Assembly: GCA_033032175.1 (NCBI GenBank)
Contig: CM065320.1
Coordinates: 17,503,413 to 17,567,412, forward strand
DNA from: Saturnia japonica
Lineage: Eukaryota; Arthropoda; Insecta; Lepidoptera; Saturniidae
Length of the DNA stretch: 64,000 bases
Direction of reading: 5' to 3'
The notes beneath the pieces were generated by a model that saw only the letters and a program-made list of their open reading frames with translations, searched no databases and was not told where the DNA came from. Shown here one piece after another: positions 9,586-21,592 of the stretch; the first letter of the stretch is position 1; each line of letters starts with the position of its first letter. A program made the translations under genes and the position numbers.

Positions 9586-11847
9586 AAAATATAAAAATAA
9601 ATAAAAATGAAATCTTTTTCTACCTCAGTACTTGGCGAAGATTATCCTCTCATAATGTGTTACTGCATATATGTATGCTATGGAAAAGAGAACTGCATTA
9701 ATAATTGGAAAGTAAGCCATCTCTTAGTTTATATTACTGTGTTAGAATCCATGTTACATTATGCATTGGTTATTGCTCTAATACGGTTGTTTGGATAAGA
9801 ACGGTACGGAACCTCGTTTCTATGTTATATACTATGTAGCATTATATAGCTTTTTCTTTTCAATGTGAAATGGGAAATTCTGAAGTGTTATTTATATCCG
9901 CACGTATAAAATATATATTTTATGATTTCATATCGAAAGGGTGGGTGTTTTGATTCCATATAGGGTAACTTTACCTCGGCGACTTGAATTTCGTAGACTT
10001 ATTAGGTGGCCCGGCACAGCGCCACTTTTTGGTTCTTAACATAGCATACCATTCTTAACCTTCGTCTCGCAAAAAAAGTTGTCCGTCACCCGAAGCCCCA
10101 CGCCCCCGGCGCCCAGCGGACGTGACACATCTTAGTAAATATTAAAAAAAAAAATTTGTATTGCTGACTAACTGTACCAGAACCAGTACCAATTACCAAA
10201 AGAAAGTCTAGTGGTGGCGATCCCTAGCACTCACTTGTAATCTCTCCATGTTTGAATATGGAACCTTGAAATGATCCAGTTATTCATTTAAAAAAAAAAA
10301 CAAGGTTGACCAAAGCGTCGCAACGCCATCATCCGCCAACATTAGGTCCAACAATTGGTCTGACCCGCCGCATTAGACATTTAACGTCAATAATATTATA
10401 TATGTATTAAAGTTGAATCAGTTAAGTTGTTTAAAAGTTACACAATCACGAACACACGCACAGAAGTTTTTTATATATAACAAGAAGAATATAATATGAA
10501 CATCTCACTTTAATAGCGACTAATGTCTGGAGTTAGAATCAGTACTCTTTCTGATTTTAGTGTCTTTCAATATTCCAATGTATCGTCCCTTACCATTAAG
10601 TTTGATTAAGACCAAGAATTAACCCAATCCGGGATTTGAAATTTTAGAAAATTGTTTTAAACACTTTATATGTTGAAGATAATACCAATGGATTGATTGA
10701 TTTTTTCATTAATTCACCCAAAAAATGACATAAAAATATTTCTTAATTTAAATAAACAGTATGCCACAAAACAAAACGCATGAGTCTAATAATGATCATA
10801 ATTAATTCCTGAATGGTGACGTCACGTTTTCTTATCGGTCAAACCACGTGACTCGCAGAAAATATTAAGTTTTTCAAAGGGAAAATTTAAAAAAAAAAAC
10901 AATTATTTTTTTCCAGTTTTGTATTTTTACGCTTTTTATCTATAGACCAATATTACTCAATAATTTACTTTAATTTTTAAATGTATTATAGTCAACTCGC
11001 GGGTTAGTTGGTCTTTGAGCTTGCTGTTTAACGTGATGAAAGTCTATAAAACTTTTTAATTTATAAAGAAAATGTTCATGAAAATACCATGTTCTTTCGA
11101 CTATAAATATGGTTACAATGTGATATACATTTCGTTGTTTCCATAGCAGTAAAATTTATGTAGATTGACGTGTAAATACAATCCTTCTCGCCTGTCGGTC
11201 CGCGCCCCCACATTCTCTCCCCACGAAAGGAATAAACTTTATTCCTTTGTAGGGAATCTCAAGTGAAAATATTGTTTTATTTGTTATTTTTGCATGAATT
11301 ATTATTTTTATTGGTTAAAGTAATCTCTAATAAGTATTAAATAAAGTTTATTTAATATTTTACCTTTCATAATGTAAATATCAAAATTAGGAATTACTAA
11401 AGTAACTGTCATCTGTGATTACTATTAACTAAAAAAATTGCGATCGTTGAGAAATTGTCTCTTCCCCATTTATTCTTCTATAGTTTCCTACAATTTTTTT
11501 CATATTTTTCAAGACGTTCGGGTTTGATCATTGTATTTTCTTTCACCGTCAACAAATAGTTATGGAGGTAATCTATCTATCTAATTAATTCACACGAGTA
11601 AACATATCAAAATATCAAAAAAAAATGTGGATACATGTTGAGTTTTGAACTTGCAGATGCCTGATCAATATTTCACTGGCTTTAGCCACTCAGCCACCAC
11701 AGAAATTAACCTTCAGGCTTTAGTTAACTCTAACATCTTTAAAATTTTAAACAATGATAAACCAAATAATTAAAAGTAAGAAATTTTGTTTCTGAGCCTA
11801 TTTTACCATTGTGTGTCTGTTGTATAATTATAATATATATTATTATT
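9586..11847. other. Intergenic DNA, no gene seen
   Basis: AT-rich, with one short C-rich island at about 10083-10130 and many poly-A or poly-T runs. No open frame, RNA gene or complete mobile element was recognised. Confidence 0.5.
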
Positions 11848-12202
11848 ATATTAATACGTGAAGCAAAAATTTTTCTACCCCTTTTTACGCTTTATTGGGT
11901 GCACGGAAGACTGTGAGATTTGGCATGGTTAAAGTTTATATGTAGAAGGAGTGCAGAAAGCTAAAATTTATCTATAATATCTGTTACTAATATATTAAAT
12001 AAAATAAATGAATACTGCGAATCCTAACGCGACCAGTGCTATTGAACTTAGACCCCCCAAAATGTAGACATTGTCCCTCAATGAAAAGTGACAGCAAGTG
12101 ATATAATATTCATTGTTTACGTTCATACTGTAAATGACAAACAAAAAATAGTCAATGGTTAAAAAGTCGCTGGTCGAATTTCGATCATTGGGCGACAGCT
12201 AG
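11848..12202 (+). mobile_element. Helitron-like non-autonomous element, family B copy 1
   Basis: It shares TTAATACGTGAAGC, the TGCACGGAAGACT block, TTGAACTTAGACCCCCCAAAA and the end CTAG (12199-12202) followed by T with the copies at 33684-34051 (-) and 41044-41682 (+). The 5' end is degraded. Confidence 0.75.
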
Positions 12203-12608
12203 TATACGTAAGTCCCTGATTGTAAAAAAATAGAGCGGTTCATGAGATCCATTAAGTAGTAACAAGATCCCTAATATCAAAGCGATCATTGAAAATTTAT
12301 AACTATCGTGAGTTTATAATTCAACGTTGAAAATAAAGCGGTCTACAAGTTGGAATATTTGAACGAGTGTCGATGAGCGGTCACCGAGCGGGTGAGGCCG
12401 CTGCGGTCGTATCGACACAGATGCCTCCTCTCGTAGGGCTGTCAGACGCTATATCATAGGTAAATTTAATTAGTGCTTCTTAGTAACTCTTTAATCATTT
12501 ATCTTTGTAAAGTAAAAATGATACATACCATTTTGTTCATTGGTTTAAACCACTTCTAGAAGAAACGTGCTATCAGAACTTATATGCCTGCGCAGTATTT
12601 TCCAATAA

Positions 12609-12851
12609 AATAATCAAATAAATCTATACCATCCAAAAACCCATCCACTAGCAACGGGACGAATACGTCCTTCATCAGTGAGTGATAAGGATATTGAAAA
12701 TATGTTTGCAAATCTTTGGTACGACAACCCTGATAAAACCTTCGGCGATGCTAAAAAGTTCCGTAAAAAGCCAGACGGAAATTTATCCAGTGATATGGAG
12801 CCAAGTGGAAAATCATCTACTTCTCAATATATTAGGTCTAAAGTTAATTAG
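12609..12851 (+). other. Unexplained coding-like open stretch
   Basis: Open for 80 codons between stops, with no ATG until about 12699. The translation is hydrophilic and balanced (DKDIENMFANLWYDNPDKTF, then KKFRKKPDGN), unlike the Ile/Leu/Phe/Tyr-rich shadows typical of AT-rich DNA. No domain was recognised. It could be an exon of an unseen gene, a retrocopy remnant or a transposon gag fragment. The base composition is richer in G and C than its flanks. Confidence 0.3.
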
Positions 12852-15800
12852 TTTGTGGCTACAACCAATTGAAGGTATATGAAACGTATATCTATACACA
12901 TAAGTCTATGGTGTTTAAGGGAATGTTTGTCGATTATATCATGATGTAAGAAGTTTTAATATTAATTTAATTGATTTTCATTTATAATATTAAAATACAT
13001 TTACTAACTTTATATCTTGAGAAATCTAAGAAATATTAAACAAACCTAATAAATTTTAGTCTAGTGAAACATTAACACTTCTCGAGGAAATCCGTAGCGT
13101 AGCTTTCCCATCTTTGGCTACACGCCAGTCAGCCTTTCAGTAAGGTGTCACATAGTCGTTCAGCTATCTTTTACTTTTGCTTCCTTCCCATAAATCATTA
13201 TGATAATATATCACAAACCGAGGCAACTATAACAACATCAGCATATTTTAATGCTTCGAAACAATCTGTCAATTTAGACCAAAGTCATGAAGACTAAAAC
13301 TTATAAATTGAAATCCCAAAAACAAAATTGGTGACACATATTTATATTTTAAGTATTTAACGTTTTAAATGGAAATATAACAATAGAGAAAGAATTTCTG
13401 CAAAAAACATTATTGATTAGTGATAAAAACATAATTCTCAACCTAAAATAAAAAATGATATAAGTAAAACTTCTTTGAGCGTCGTCGGGAAATGATTATA
13501 TAAAGTAAAGCTATTACGGAATTGAATGATGTAAAATTTATAAACTTTGAGTTTATACTTTATGAGTTGTTGATTTCATTTAATAACGAAGTGTACTGTC
13601 ATGGCGGTGCCGAAGAAATACGGTGCTGTTTATTCGTTTTCAATTTAAAGTTTAAAGTAAAACTTTTTAATTCACGTTTTAAATACACTATATTATTAAC
13701 ACATACTATTAAATTCAAAAAAGTTCAACATTTAAGAGTTTGTGAAGGCTTTATGCGTATTTTTAACTACTCTACAATAATTGATTTATTTATATTTATT
13801 TCCGTTTAAGCACTTCATTTTTTTTTCTATAGTTTCTGGCAAGATTTACTGATTCATAGATGCTAAATGTCCAACTGGATATTTTTATTAGAAAAACTGT
13901 TTTACAATTTTAAAAAGAAATAACATATTTCTTTCTATAAACAAAATTATTTCAGACTGCTCTGCTGTTCAATAGATGATGTTCGATAATTATTGAACTG
14001 AAACCACTTTGGGCTTGGCAAGGTTGTAATTATGTAAAAATTAGCAAATGAATCTTGATAAATGTACCATAACAGAATTTCCACTATTTCATAGTGAAGC
14101 AACATGTCGAACTGCTGTTGAAGTTGATGAGTTCGTTTACAAGGCAAACTGTGTCCACGATATTGTAATTGTTTAAGAGACCAGAATAAATCTATGAATA
14201 TTTTGAACTTCCTTACTACATTATGAACCAGTACCAACGCCAAAATTAATATATTTAGGCATGTCACCATTCGCGTATTCAATACATTAATATATTTAAT
14301 ACAAATATAGGTGTTTGTATACGTCTGTTCTAGTGTAATACATATAATGATACCGGAATAAACCAGTTTTTCCCAGCTTGAAGATTATAAATACAAACGT
14401 ACACTATTTATACGAATCTACAAACGCAATATATCTAATTAATAATATATATTTAAAGATCAGTGTAAACTTTGTGGTCTGGGAAGAAGGGCGGCTGTAA
14501 GCGAACAATATTTAAAAATCAAACTAATATTTATGACGTACAAGTACGTAAAATGGTTGAGAGAAACTAAAATGGGAGTTTTAACGATAGTCGTACTACT
14601 AAAACTATGTAAGCCGCTCTCTCGAAAGGGTCAAGTGCTTTAACCTATGTGACGATGGATCAAGTAAAATTATACATATTATTGTACGAAATAGTGAATT
14701 TCTTATGTTTATTTACTTAAATATTTTCTATTATTATACTAATGATTTTAAGTTAGACCAAATAGCTAAAATGTACCTAAGCACTCTAATTAACACTTTA
14801 ATGAAATAATATTCTTTTGATTCTATGACTAATAATATCTCTTTGGTAATATAAAAAAAAAATGATTTAATTTCGAAACCATTTCTTTTGATAGAGCTGA
14901 GGAATCTAATTAAAATGTCCCAAATCTTTGAATCTCAAGCAGCGCCTGAAAGGTCTGGTCCATTGAACGCGTTTCAATACCGATGAGGTCGGGAACGGAT
15001 CCAAATCCAAATTCAGGTAAGTTTTAAAAAGGTCCAACGCGAATTCAACTGAGATTATTTGCCGGTTTAAATGGAATACCAATGTTTTAGGTAAATTAAC
15101 ATGATCAATACAAATTAGAATGAAAGGATAATTATTGTATATAATTATATGTACTACTACATGAGGAAGATGTTGCAGATCAAACGGAGAGATGGAATAT
15201 AATAATAATAAAATTATGACGACACAATTTTACACCCTGCTATTTAATGTCAAACTAAGCAAATCTTGTATTAGGTAACTAAATACCAGATATATATAAA
15301 TAACTATATAGATGTTTAACACCCAGATAAACAACTGACAATAATTATGCTTTTCACACAAAGCGCGGGGTTCTGATCCGCGACCTTACAGCTCAATGTT
15401 TCTATTTTATAGACTACTAGCGGTGTCCTGCGGCTCCGTACACGTTTTTTACGTTTTTGCGCATTTCCAGTTTTAACTTACATCCGGATATACAAACAGA
15501 CAAACAAGATATGTTTAATGGTACATTTGTGATCAGTGTTCCTCGTATAAGAAGTCTGTCAGGAAATATGGAAAAAAATTACCTGTACAGACAGAACTAT
15601 ATATTTATTAAGAACGGTTATACACTACAGCCCTAAGGAGCAAAGTAGGAACCATTAACGTGAAACAATCTATCAAACAGTGGACAAGTAAGGAAAGTTA
15701 GGACCACGATAAGCCACATCGAGTCATTACTGGCGATGCACTGAAGACTTGTTTCAATATATGGAACACGAGTGAAACTGTGGGGCACAGCTAGTTGTAT

Positions 15801-16383
15801 TAATAGACACCCAGATAAAATAATTGAAGATCACGCAATTATCATGTAAGATTTGCTTGAACAACGCATTACTTCTTTATTATAAGTACATGCTATCCCT
15901 TTCCAAGCTTCGCTATCATGTCCGTCACTATTTACGATAGATCTGAAAAGAAAAATATAATAACAAAAAAGCACTCAACTCGTATTATTCTTAGCGAAAG
16001 TGAACAAACAGAAAAACAATGAAAAAATAATGTTGTCGCAGCGGCCTAGGTAAATATTTGAAAAGTATTATCCTCGTGTGAGGCGAAACTCGCTCCGGCC
16101 TCTCACCGATCACCAGATAGTGATGACACATACAACTTGAATCATTATCGAGTAATGTATACTAACAACAAAATACTTATATACTGCTCATATATCTAAA
16201 TTATCTCTCCTTCAAATTGAAGCACATGTTTATTGTCATTGCTTTTATAGAGAAAAGAACAATCATTATTCAATTTATGTTGTTATCTTAATGGATTGTT
16301 TATAGCAGAGATCGAAATCCATAAGCCGGTCAAATGAAAATAGAGTGACAGTCTTATGCACGGTGGCCGCGACCCAGTTGAAA
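12852..16383. other. Intergenic DNA with Helitron-like ends
   Basis: AT-rich. Minus-strand CTAG at 15417-15420 and plus-strand CTAG at 15791-15794 (preceded by GTGGGGCACAG) are Helitron-like 3' ends. An open frame of 111 codons (13947-14282, -) has no recognisable features. No gene is supported. Confidence 0.4.
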
Positions 16384-16740
16384 CAATGATCGCTCAGTTG
16401 GTAGCGTGTACGGACTCCGAGTCGATCGAAGTGAGTTCGAATTCCTGCAATGAGCCTGAGCTATCCGTGAAGGAAAACATCGTGATGAAACCATAGCATG
16501 GTGGTAGGGCTTTTTCTTATGCCCGCCTAAATAGCTACCACCCTCAAGTTGAAAATCTGTCGCCAAACACCAATAGGTACACTTGAGAGCCAGCGCCCCA
16601 CTAGACTTGGCGTTCTACCATCCTAGGCCATATTGTCACCTAAGATCAGGTGAGATTGTAGTGATCTCGAAACGCGACATGTCTAAGCGTACCATTACCA
16701 ATCGGACACTGTTGTCGTATTCTGCCAACCACCAAATAAA
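16384..16740 (+). mobile_element. tRNA-headed SINE, family S2, copy 1
   Basis: The head contains GCTCAGTTGGTAG (box A) and GAGTTCGAATTCC (box B). The body has CAAGTTGAAAATCTGTCGCC, ACACCAATAGGT, and a TCACCTAAGATCAGGTGAGA tail. It matches 37243-37558 (-), 47938-48140 and 59066-59237. The 3' boundary is uncertain. Confidence 0.75.
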
Positions 16741-16956
16741 GTTATTTAAATAATATAAGAATGTTTTAGACAAGACAAGACAATTTTTAACAAAAAAGAA
16801 ATAGTTTGAAGTGATTCCTCGTATATCTTTAAAGTTGAAAGTTCAATGCCAATGAAACTATAATGGGACCACCTTTCCGGTATCTCCTATCAAACAATAA
16901 CGACTCATCTAAATCGGTTCATAAACAAAGAAGTTATGGCTGAAGACACCCATAAA

Positions 16957-16962
<6 letters not shown>

Positions 16963-16991
<29 letters not shown>
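16963..16991. repeat. (AT)n microsatellite
   Basis: About 29 bases of uninterrupted alternating A and T. Confidence 0.95.
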
Positions 16992-16994
<3 letters not shown>

Positions 16995-17830
16995 TCTGTT
17001 TTCGCAATAAAGATTAACAAATTTAATAATATAAAAACTTAACGTCGCGCGACGTTTGGAATTTAAAATCTGACGGGAAACCATTGCGGAAAACATAAAA
17101 ACGTATATAAATCCATTTCACTATTGTTTTCCTGTTTTGTTATTTATTAATATCACGTACAAGTCAGCTTTTAGTGGCCTATTTTACTTATATGCGGCTC
17201 ACAAAAATATTTGCTCTTTACCTATACCTCTATTTCTAGAGTTTATGTATTTAGTAAATAATGTTATTTATCACTTATAATATATACGTTTTCAATGTGT
17301 ATGAGACGATGTATGAGAGTGGGCCGGGAGCATGCGATGGTAATAGGGTTCATCCGCCAGATAACATTATTAAAAATAAGTCACACAGTTATCTAGGCCT
17401 GTTTGTTTAACACTATTCAAATAGACGCAACTGACGAATTTTTTTTCCAACCTAATGAAATTCGCTGTGGGGTATTATTATTCGTAAGCAGAAAGACGAT
17501 ATGAGGTAGCGGTGTGCGTGACGTCACCTCTCTCGTGTGCTGCTGCTTTTACCTTCAGGTAAAATGCTGTTGTAATACTGATCTTTTATTTTATTTTAAT
17601 GTTTTTATACTTTTTTGCGATAGTAAATAAAATAGGAAAGTCCAAAAATGTTATCCCTCGCGGCGTGCCTGAACATAATAATATGTACTATAAATTCCTT
17701 TATTTAAATTTGACTTCATAAAATTAATCTTTATTTATACACCGTGAAATTATTTTTACACAATTAAAAAAGAATCAGCCAAATGCATTTACATTATTAT
17801 CATTGGCTGCTAACTTCATGATGTTGTCTA
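16992..17830. other. Intergenic DNA, no gene seen
   Basis: AT-rich, with a short CG-containing patch around 17510-17550. No gene or complete element was recognised. Confidence 0.45.
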
Positions 17831-18001
17831 ACTCGTGCGCGATAAGTTGAGACCCGCGCGGAATGCGACTCCCCCCCACCCGCTTCTTCGATGACACCAG
17901 CGTTGTACAGCGCACAACACCATTATTTTATATAGATTTTTTTAGTCTCTTACTATACTGAGCTAGTTGGGTTCTTTTTTTGTTCACTGTACCCAGGACC
18001 C

Positions 18002-18150
18002 TGTAGGATTTTGAATGTATTCCAAACAAAGGCCCTCTATAAATGTTTTTGGTAAAAATGGGTGTCATAATGACAGACATTGTTGATGATATTATAAAAT
18101 AAAATTCTGTTTGAGAACAGTTAATTGTGTTAATTGTGTAAGAACCTACA
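18002..18150 (+). repeat. 5' LTR
   Basis: 149 bp, TGTAGG...CCTACA. It differs from the 3' LTR by two substitutions and one 2-bp indel. It contains a CTATAAATG box and AATAAA, as expected for promoter and polyadenylation signals. Confidence 0.95.
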
Positions 18151-18156
18151 CAAAAC

Positions 18157-18167
18157 TGGCGACGAGG
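18157..18167 (+). other. Primer binding site, tRNA-Ser(GCU) type
   Basis: TGGCGACGAGG lies 6 nt after the 5' LTR. It is complementary to a 3' end CCTCGTCG-CCA, which fits the acceptor stem of eukaryotic tRNA-Ser(GCU). Confidence 0.75.
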
Positions 18168-18174
18168 ATAAACA

Positions 18175-19317
18175 ATGGAACAGGCATCACCGTATAATGT
18201 GGGCATTGCGGGATCTCAATTTGATCCGCACTTTGACCCAGGAACTAACGGTGCGAAATGGCGTACATGGGTGCGAAATTTTAATTATTATATTGATGGG
18301 CAAACAGGGCTATCATCTAAACAAAAACTAGCGAGATTACTTCATCAAACACAACCTTCACTGCAAGACATATATGAGACGTTTGAAGTGAATCCAAAAG
18401 AACACAGAGATTTATACGAAGTTGCGGTGAAGAAATTAACACAGTATTTTATTCCAAAGACAAATACTGTTTATGAAAGGCAGATATTCAGAAATATAGA
18501 TATGTCGACAGATGAAACTGTTCAGCAATATGTGATACGATTAAGAAATGCTGGAAAGTATTGTGAATTTACAAATTTCGACGAAGTAATAAGAGACCAA
18601 TTGGTACAGAAATGTCCGCATAAAAGTCTAGTCAGGAAATGGATTAGAAAGGGAAGTGAATTGACATTGGAAGAAGCCACAAACATGGCAAGAATTTTTG
18701 AACTGGAACTTAACATGGAAAAAGAATTTGTGAAAAAGGAAAAAGAGATTGAAAAGAAGGAAGATGAAACAATAGGTAGAATTTTCAAGTTTAAAAATGA
18801 CCAAAAATGTTACAGATGTGGATATACTGGACATCATGCAAAAGAGGTAAAAAAATGCCCGGCATATAACCAGACATGTGACAGATGCAATATAAAAGGG
18901 CATTTCAAGAAGCAATGCAAAACAAAAGGTAATATAGAAGTAGTCAAGAAAAACACCAAGAAGGGGAGAAATATAAGGTATATAATAAAAGAAGAAAGCA
19001 TAGATAGTGATGACTCAGACAGTAAGTGTGACAGTGAATGTGAAAGTCATGGACAAGAACAGGTACATTCTGTATTGCATATAAATTCTTCTACACAAAA
19101 TAAATATGATATATTGTTAAATAATAAATATATATTAAGATTTATTGTTGACTCTGGAGCGTGTATAAATATTATTGACAGATATGAGTATGAAAATTTA
19201 TTAAAGAACGGTTTAGATATTAAAAAGTTAAAAGGATGTAATCAACAATATTATGCATATGGTGGAAGAATGTTACCAAGCATAGGTACCTTTAATGTAT
19301 CTATATTTTCACCATAA
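18175..19317 (+). pseudogene. Gag and start of protease of the gypsy element
   Basis: 380 codons. Residues 1-200 are a capsid-like region with a lysine/glutamate-rich end. Two zinc knuckles follow: C212, C215, H220, C228 (irregular final spacing) and C235, C238, H243, C248 (CX2CX4HX4C). The protease begins near residue 315 with the active-site DSG at 326-328 (FIVDSGAC). The frame stops at 19315-19317, then continues in the same frame with the rest of the protease (SVDVFVYDGRGPSLLSK), so the stop is a point nonsense mutation inside protease. ATG 18175 was chosen as the first in-frame Met after the primer site. Confidence 0.88.
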
Positions 19318-21225
19318 ACAAGAAAGGAGGTTAGGAGTGTTGATGTATTTGTATATGACGGACGTGGACCATCATTGTTGAGTAAAGTAACTTCTGAAAT
19401 GTTAGGGTTATTGAGGGTTGGGCCTGAGACTCTCAACGACTGCTTTATTGAAAAAAGCCTGATTAAATCTCAATACCCTCAGCTGTTCCAAGGAGTGGGA
19501 AAATTGAAAAATTTTAAATTGGATATACCAATTGATCCCAAAGTAACTCTAGTTGCACAGCCTATCAGGAGACAACCTTTTAATGTTCGAGAAATTGAAA
19601 AACAACATATCAAAGAATTGTTAGATAATGATATAAATGAAAGTGTTTCAGGGCCTACACCACGTGTCTCACCATCTCACATTGTAAAGAAAAAGGAAGC
19701 AGGACACGAACAAGGCGAGTTGGAAGAAAGTTTATTTGCAATGGTTGGCTTGATTAGAACTATGACTTTACATGAGTTAAGAGAAGCAACATCAAAAGAC
19801 GACGAGCTTAATAGCTTAAAGAAGGCTTTTGAAAGTGATATATGGCCAAAAGAATTAAGGAGATATGAATTAATTAAGACAGAATTATGTGTTATAGAGG
19901 ATGTTGTATTAAGAGGAACAAGAGTGATAGTACCAAAGGCATTGATAACAAGAGCTCTGGAAATAGGACATGAAGGACATATTTCAAGTAATGCTATGAA
20001 AAGAAAATTGAGAAATAAAGTATGGTGGAGGACTATGGATAAGGACATAGAATATTGGGTGGATACTTGCGAAGGATGTAGACTGGTCAAAAAGGGAACA
20101 TACCCTGAACCTATCAAATCCACCGAACTACCAAGTAAAGTATGGGAACTAGTTGCAATAGATTTTCTGGGTCCGTTACCATCTGGACATTACTTATTAT
20201 TCATAGTTGATTACTACAGCAGATACTACGAGGTAGAAATAATGAAGAATCCTACGGCAGAAAATACAAAAAAAAAGTTAATGAAAATAATAGCTAGAGA
20301 AGGTATAATGAATACAATAGTATGTGATAATGGACCAGCATTTATTGATGATAAGTTTAAGAAGTTTTTGAAATCCAATGATATAAAACTAAGACACATA
20401 ACACCTTAAGCCATAAGGCCACAGGCAAACGGAGAAGTGGAAAGACAGAACAGGAATGTACTAAGGCGTCTGCGCATAGCTCAAGCGTTGAAACTAGACT
20501 GGAAAGAGGAACTATTGACATATTTGTTTGCCTATAGAACAACCCCCCGTACCACAACAGGGATACCACCTGGGAACTTATTTAGAGGCAGACAAATAAA
20601 AACCAAATTGCCAGAAATGAAATTCGAAGTTGAAGTAATGGATGAAGAAATGAGAGATAGAGACAGGTACCAAAAGGATCTAAGTAAGAAATAAGCTGAT
20701 AAGAGGAGATATGCAAAGGAACTAGATCTTCAACCAGGTGATAAAGTGTTGGTGAGACAAAACAAGATGAATAAATTAACAACTCCATTCTCACCTATAG
20801 AACATACTGTTGTTTGGAAGAAAGGGAACAGTGTGGCAGTAAAGTCACCTGATGGAAAAGTGGTCAGAAGAAATTCAACATTTTTCCAACCAGTGAAGAA
20901 AAGGAATATCAAGGAATTGGGATTGTACAAAGATAATTGCAAGCTTAATGGTGAAAGCACTATGGAGCAAGAAAAAGAGACTATAAATTATCGCGAAGAT
21001 AGTAATATGCAGGAATGCGAAAAAGCAGGCCAAGGGGAAAGAGATATGACAAATCATGACGAGACAGAGAAAGACTTGATATTGGACAAGCGTGACATTA
21101 CTCCAGACCCTGAGTTTGAGATGACTAGAGCGAGACCGATCAGGGAACGTTATACTCCGACTAAGTATAAAGATTATGTATTAGGATTGATTTTGAGTTG
21201 CATTCATGAGAATAGTATTTTGTAA
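19318..21225 (+). pseudogene. Pol remnant: protease end, RT N-terminus, integrase, C-terminal tail
   Basis: After the protease end come the first ~70 residues of RT (YPQLFQGVGKLKNFKLDIPI to SHIVKKKE). At about 19698 the sequence jumps to the linker before integrase, so the RT catalytic core (no YxDD) and RNase H are gone, and the frame is kept. Integrase has the zinc motif (HEGH ... CEGC), the first Asp in AIDFLGPLP and the second in VCDNGPAF. The Glu is in NGEVERQNR, with 35 positions between Asp and Glu, counting an in-frame stop at 20407. A further stop at 20692 precedes the chromodomain-region-like tail (LQPGDKVLVRQNK) that ends at 21225. Confidence 0.88.
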
Positions 21226-21375
21226 TAATTAAAAAAAAGTTAATTATGTTTTTTTTTTTTATATTAATGATAAACTATAGTCAACTGTTGTATGACAAAT
21301 TTGTTGGTTGAATAATAAACCTGTTTATGTTTTATATTAAGATAGCTGATTATTATGTTTTTTTCTTTTGCTATT

Positions 21376-21389
21376 AAGGAAAAAAGGGA
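21376..21389 (+). other. Polypurine tract
   Basis: A 14-nt purine-only run of A and G immediately before the 3' LTR, the usual plus-strand priming site. Confidence 0.85.
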
Positions 21390-21390
21390 T

Positions 21391-21541
21391 TGTAGGATTT
21401 TGAATGTATTCCAAACAAAGGCACTCTATAAATGTTTTTGGTAAAAATGGGTATGTCATAATGACAGACATTGTTGATGATATTATAAAATAAAATTCTG
21501 TTTGAGAACAGTTAATTGTGTTTATTGTGTAAGAACCTACA
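21391..21541 (+). repeat. 3' LTR
   Basis: 151 bp, TGTAGG...CCTACA, near-identical to the 5' LTR and followed by the GACCC target copy at 21542-21546. Confidence 0.95.
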
Positions 21542-21592
21542 GACCCGACAATGACGTCACCGCGCTCAGGTCTCAACTTATCGCGCACGAGT

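Larger units (their letters stand above)
18002..21541 (+). mobile_element. Ty3/gypsy LTR retrotransposon, internally deleted
   Basis: Complete structural ends: LTRs of 149 and 151 bp with TG...CA termini, and a 5-bp duplication GACCC at 17997-18001 and 21542-21546. The primer site is at 18157-18167 and the polypurine tract at 21376-21389. Gag, protease and integrase order is gypsy-like (K02A2.6/Mag-type). All coding pieces share one reading frame (codons starting at 1 mod 3), with in-frame stops at 19315, 20407 and 20692. The RT core and RNase H are missing, so the element is about 3.5 kb where an intact relative would be near 4.5-5 kb. It cannot move without help. Confidence 0.93.
17831..21592. 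mobile_element. Small inverted-repeat element split by an LTR retrotransposon
   Basis: A perfect 24-bp inverted repeat (17831-17854 and 21569-21592, beginning ACTCGTGCGCG) encloses the whole LTR element. Removing the LTR element and one target copy leaves about 217 bp, a MITE-sized unit. No clear target duplication was found outside the repeats, so the class of the outer element is open. Confidence 0.6.

Noticed and set aside
13947..14282. 111-codon minus-strand frame
   Set aside because: No motif and AT-rich-type composition; length is within chance for a region this size.
16387..16450. tRNA gene suggested by A- and B-box-like motifs
   Set aside because: No cloverleaf pairing of acceptor arms. 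The motif recurs with a long shared body, so it is a SINE head; the same applies at 6268, 37558 and 40697.
17450..17830. Longer inverted repeats extending outward from the 24-bp ends
   Set aside because: Similarity outside the 24 bp is weak and could be chance; it was not used to extend the element.
19677..20123. 148-codon minus-strand frame inside the gypsy element
   Set aside because: Shadow of the integrase-coding strand.
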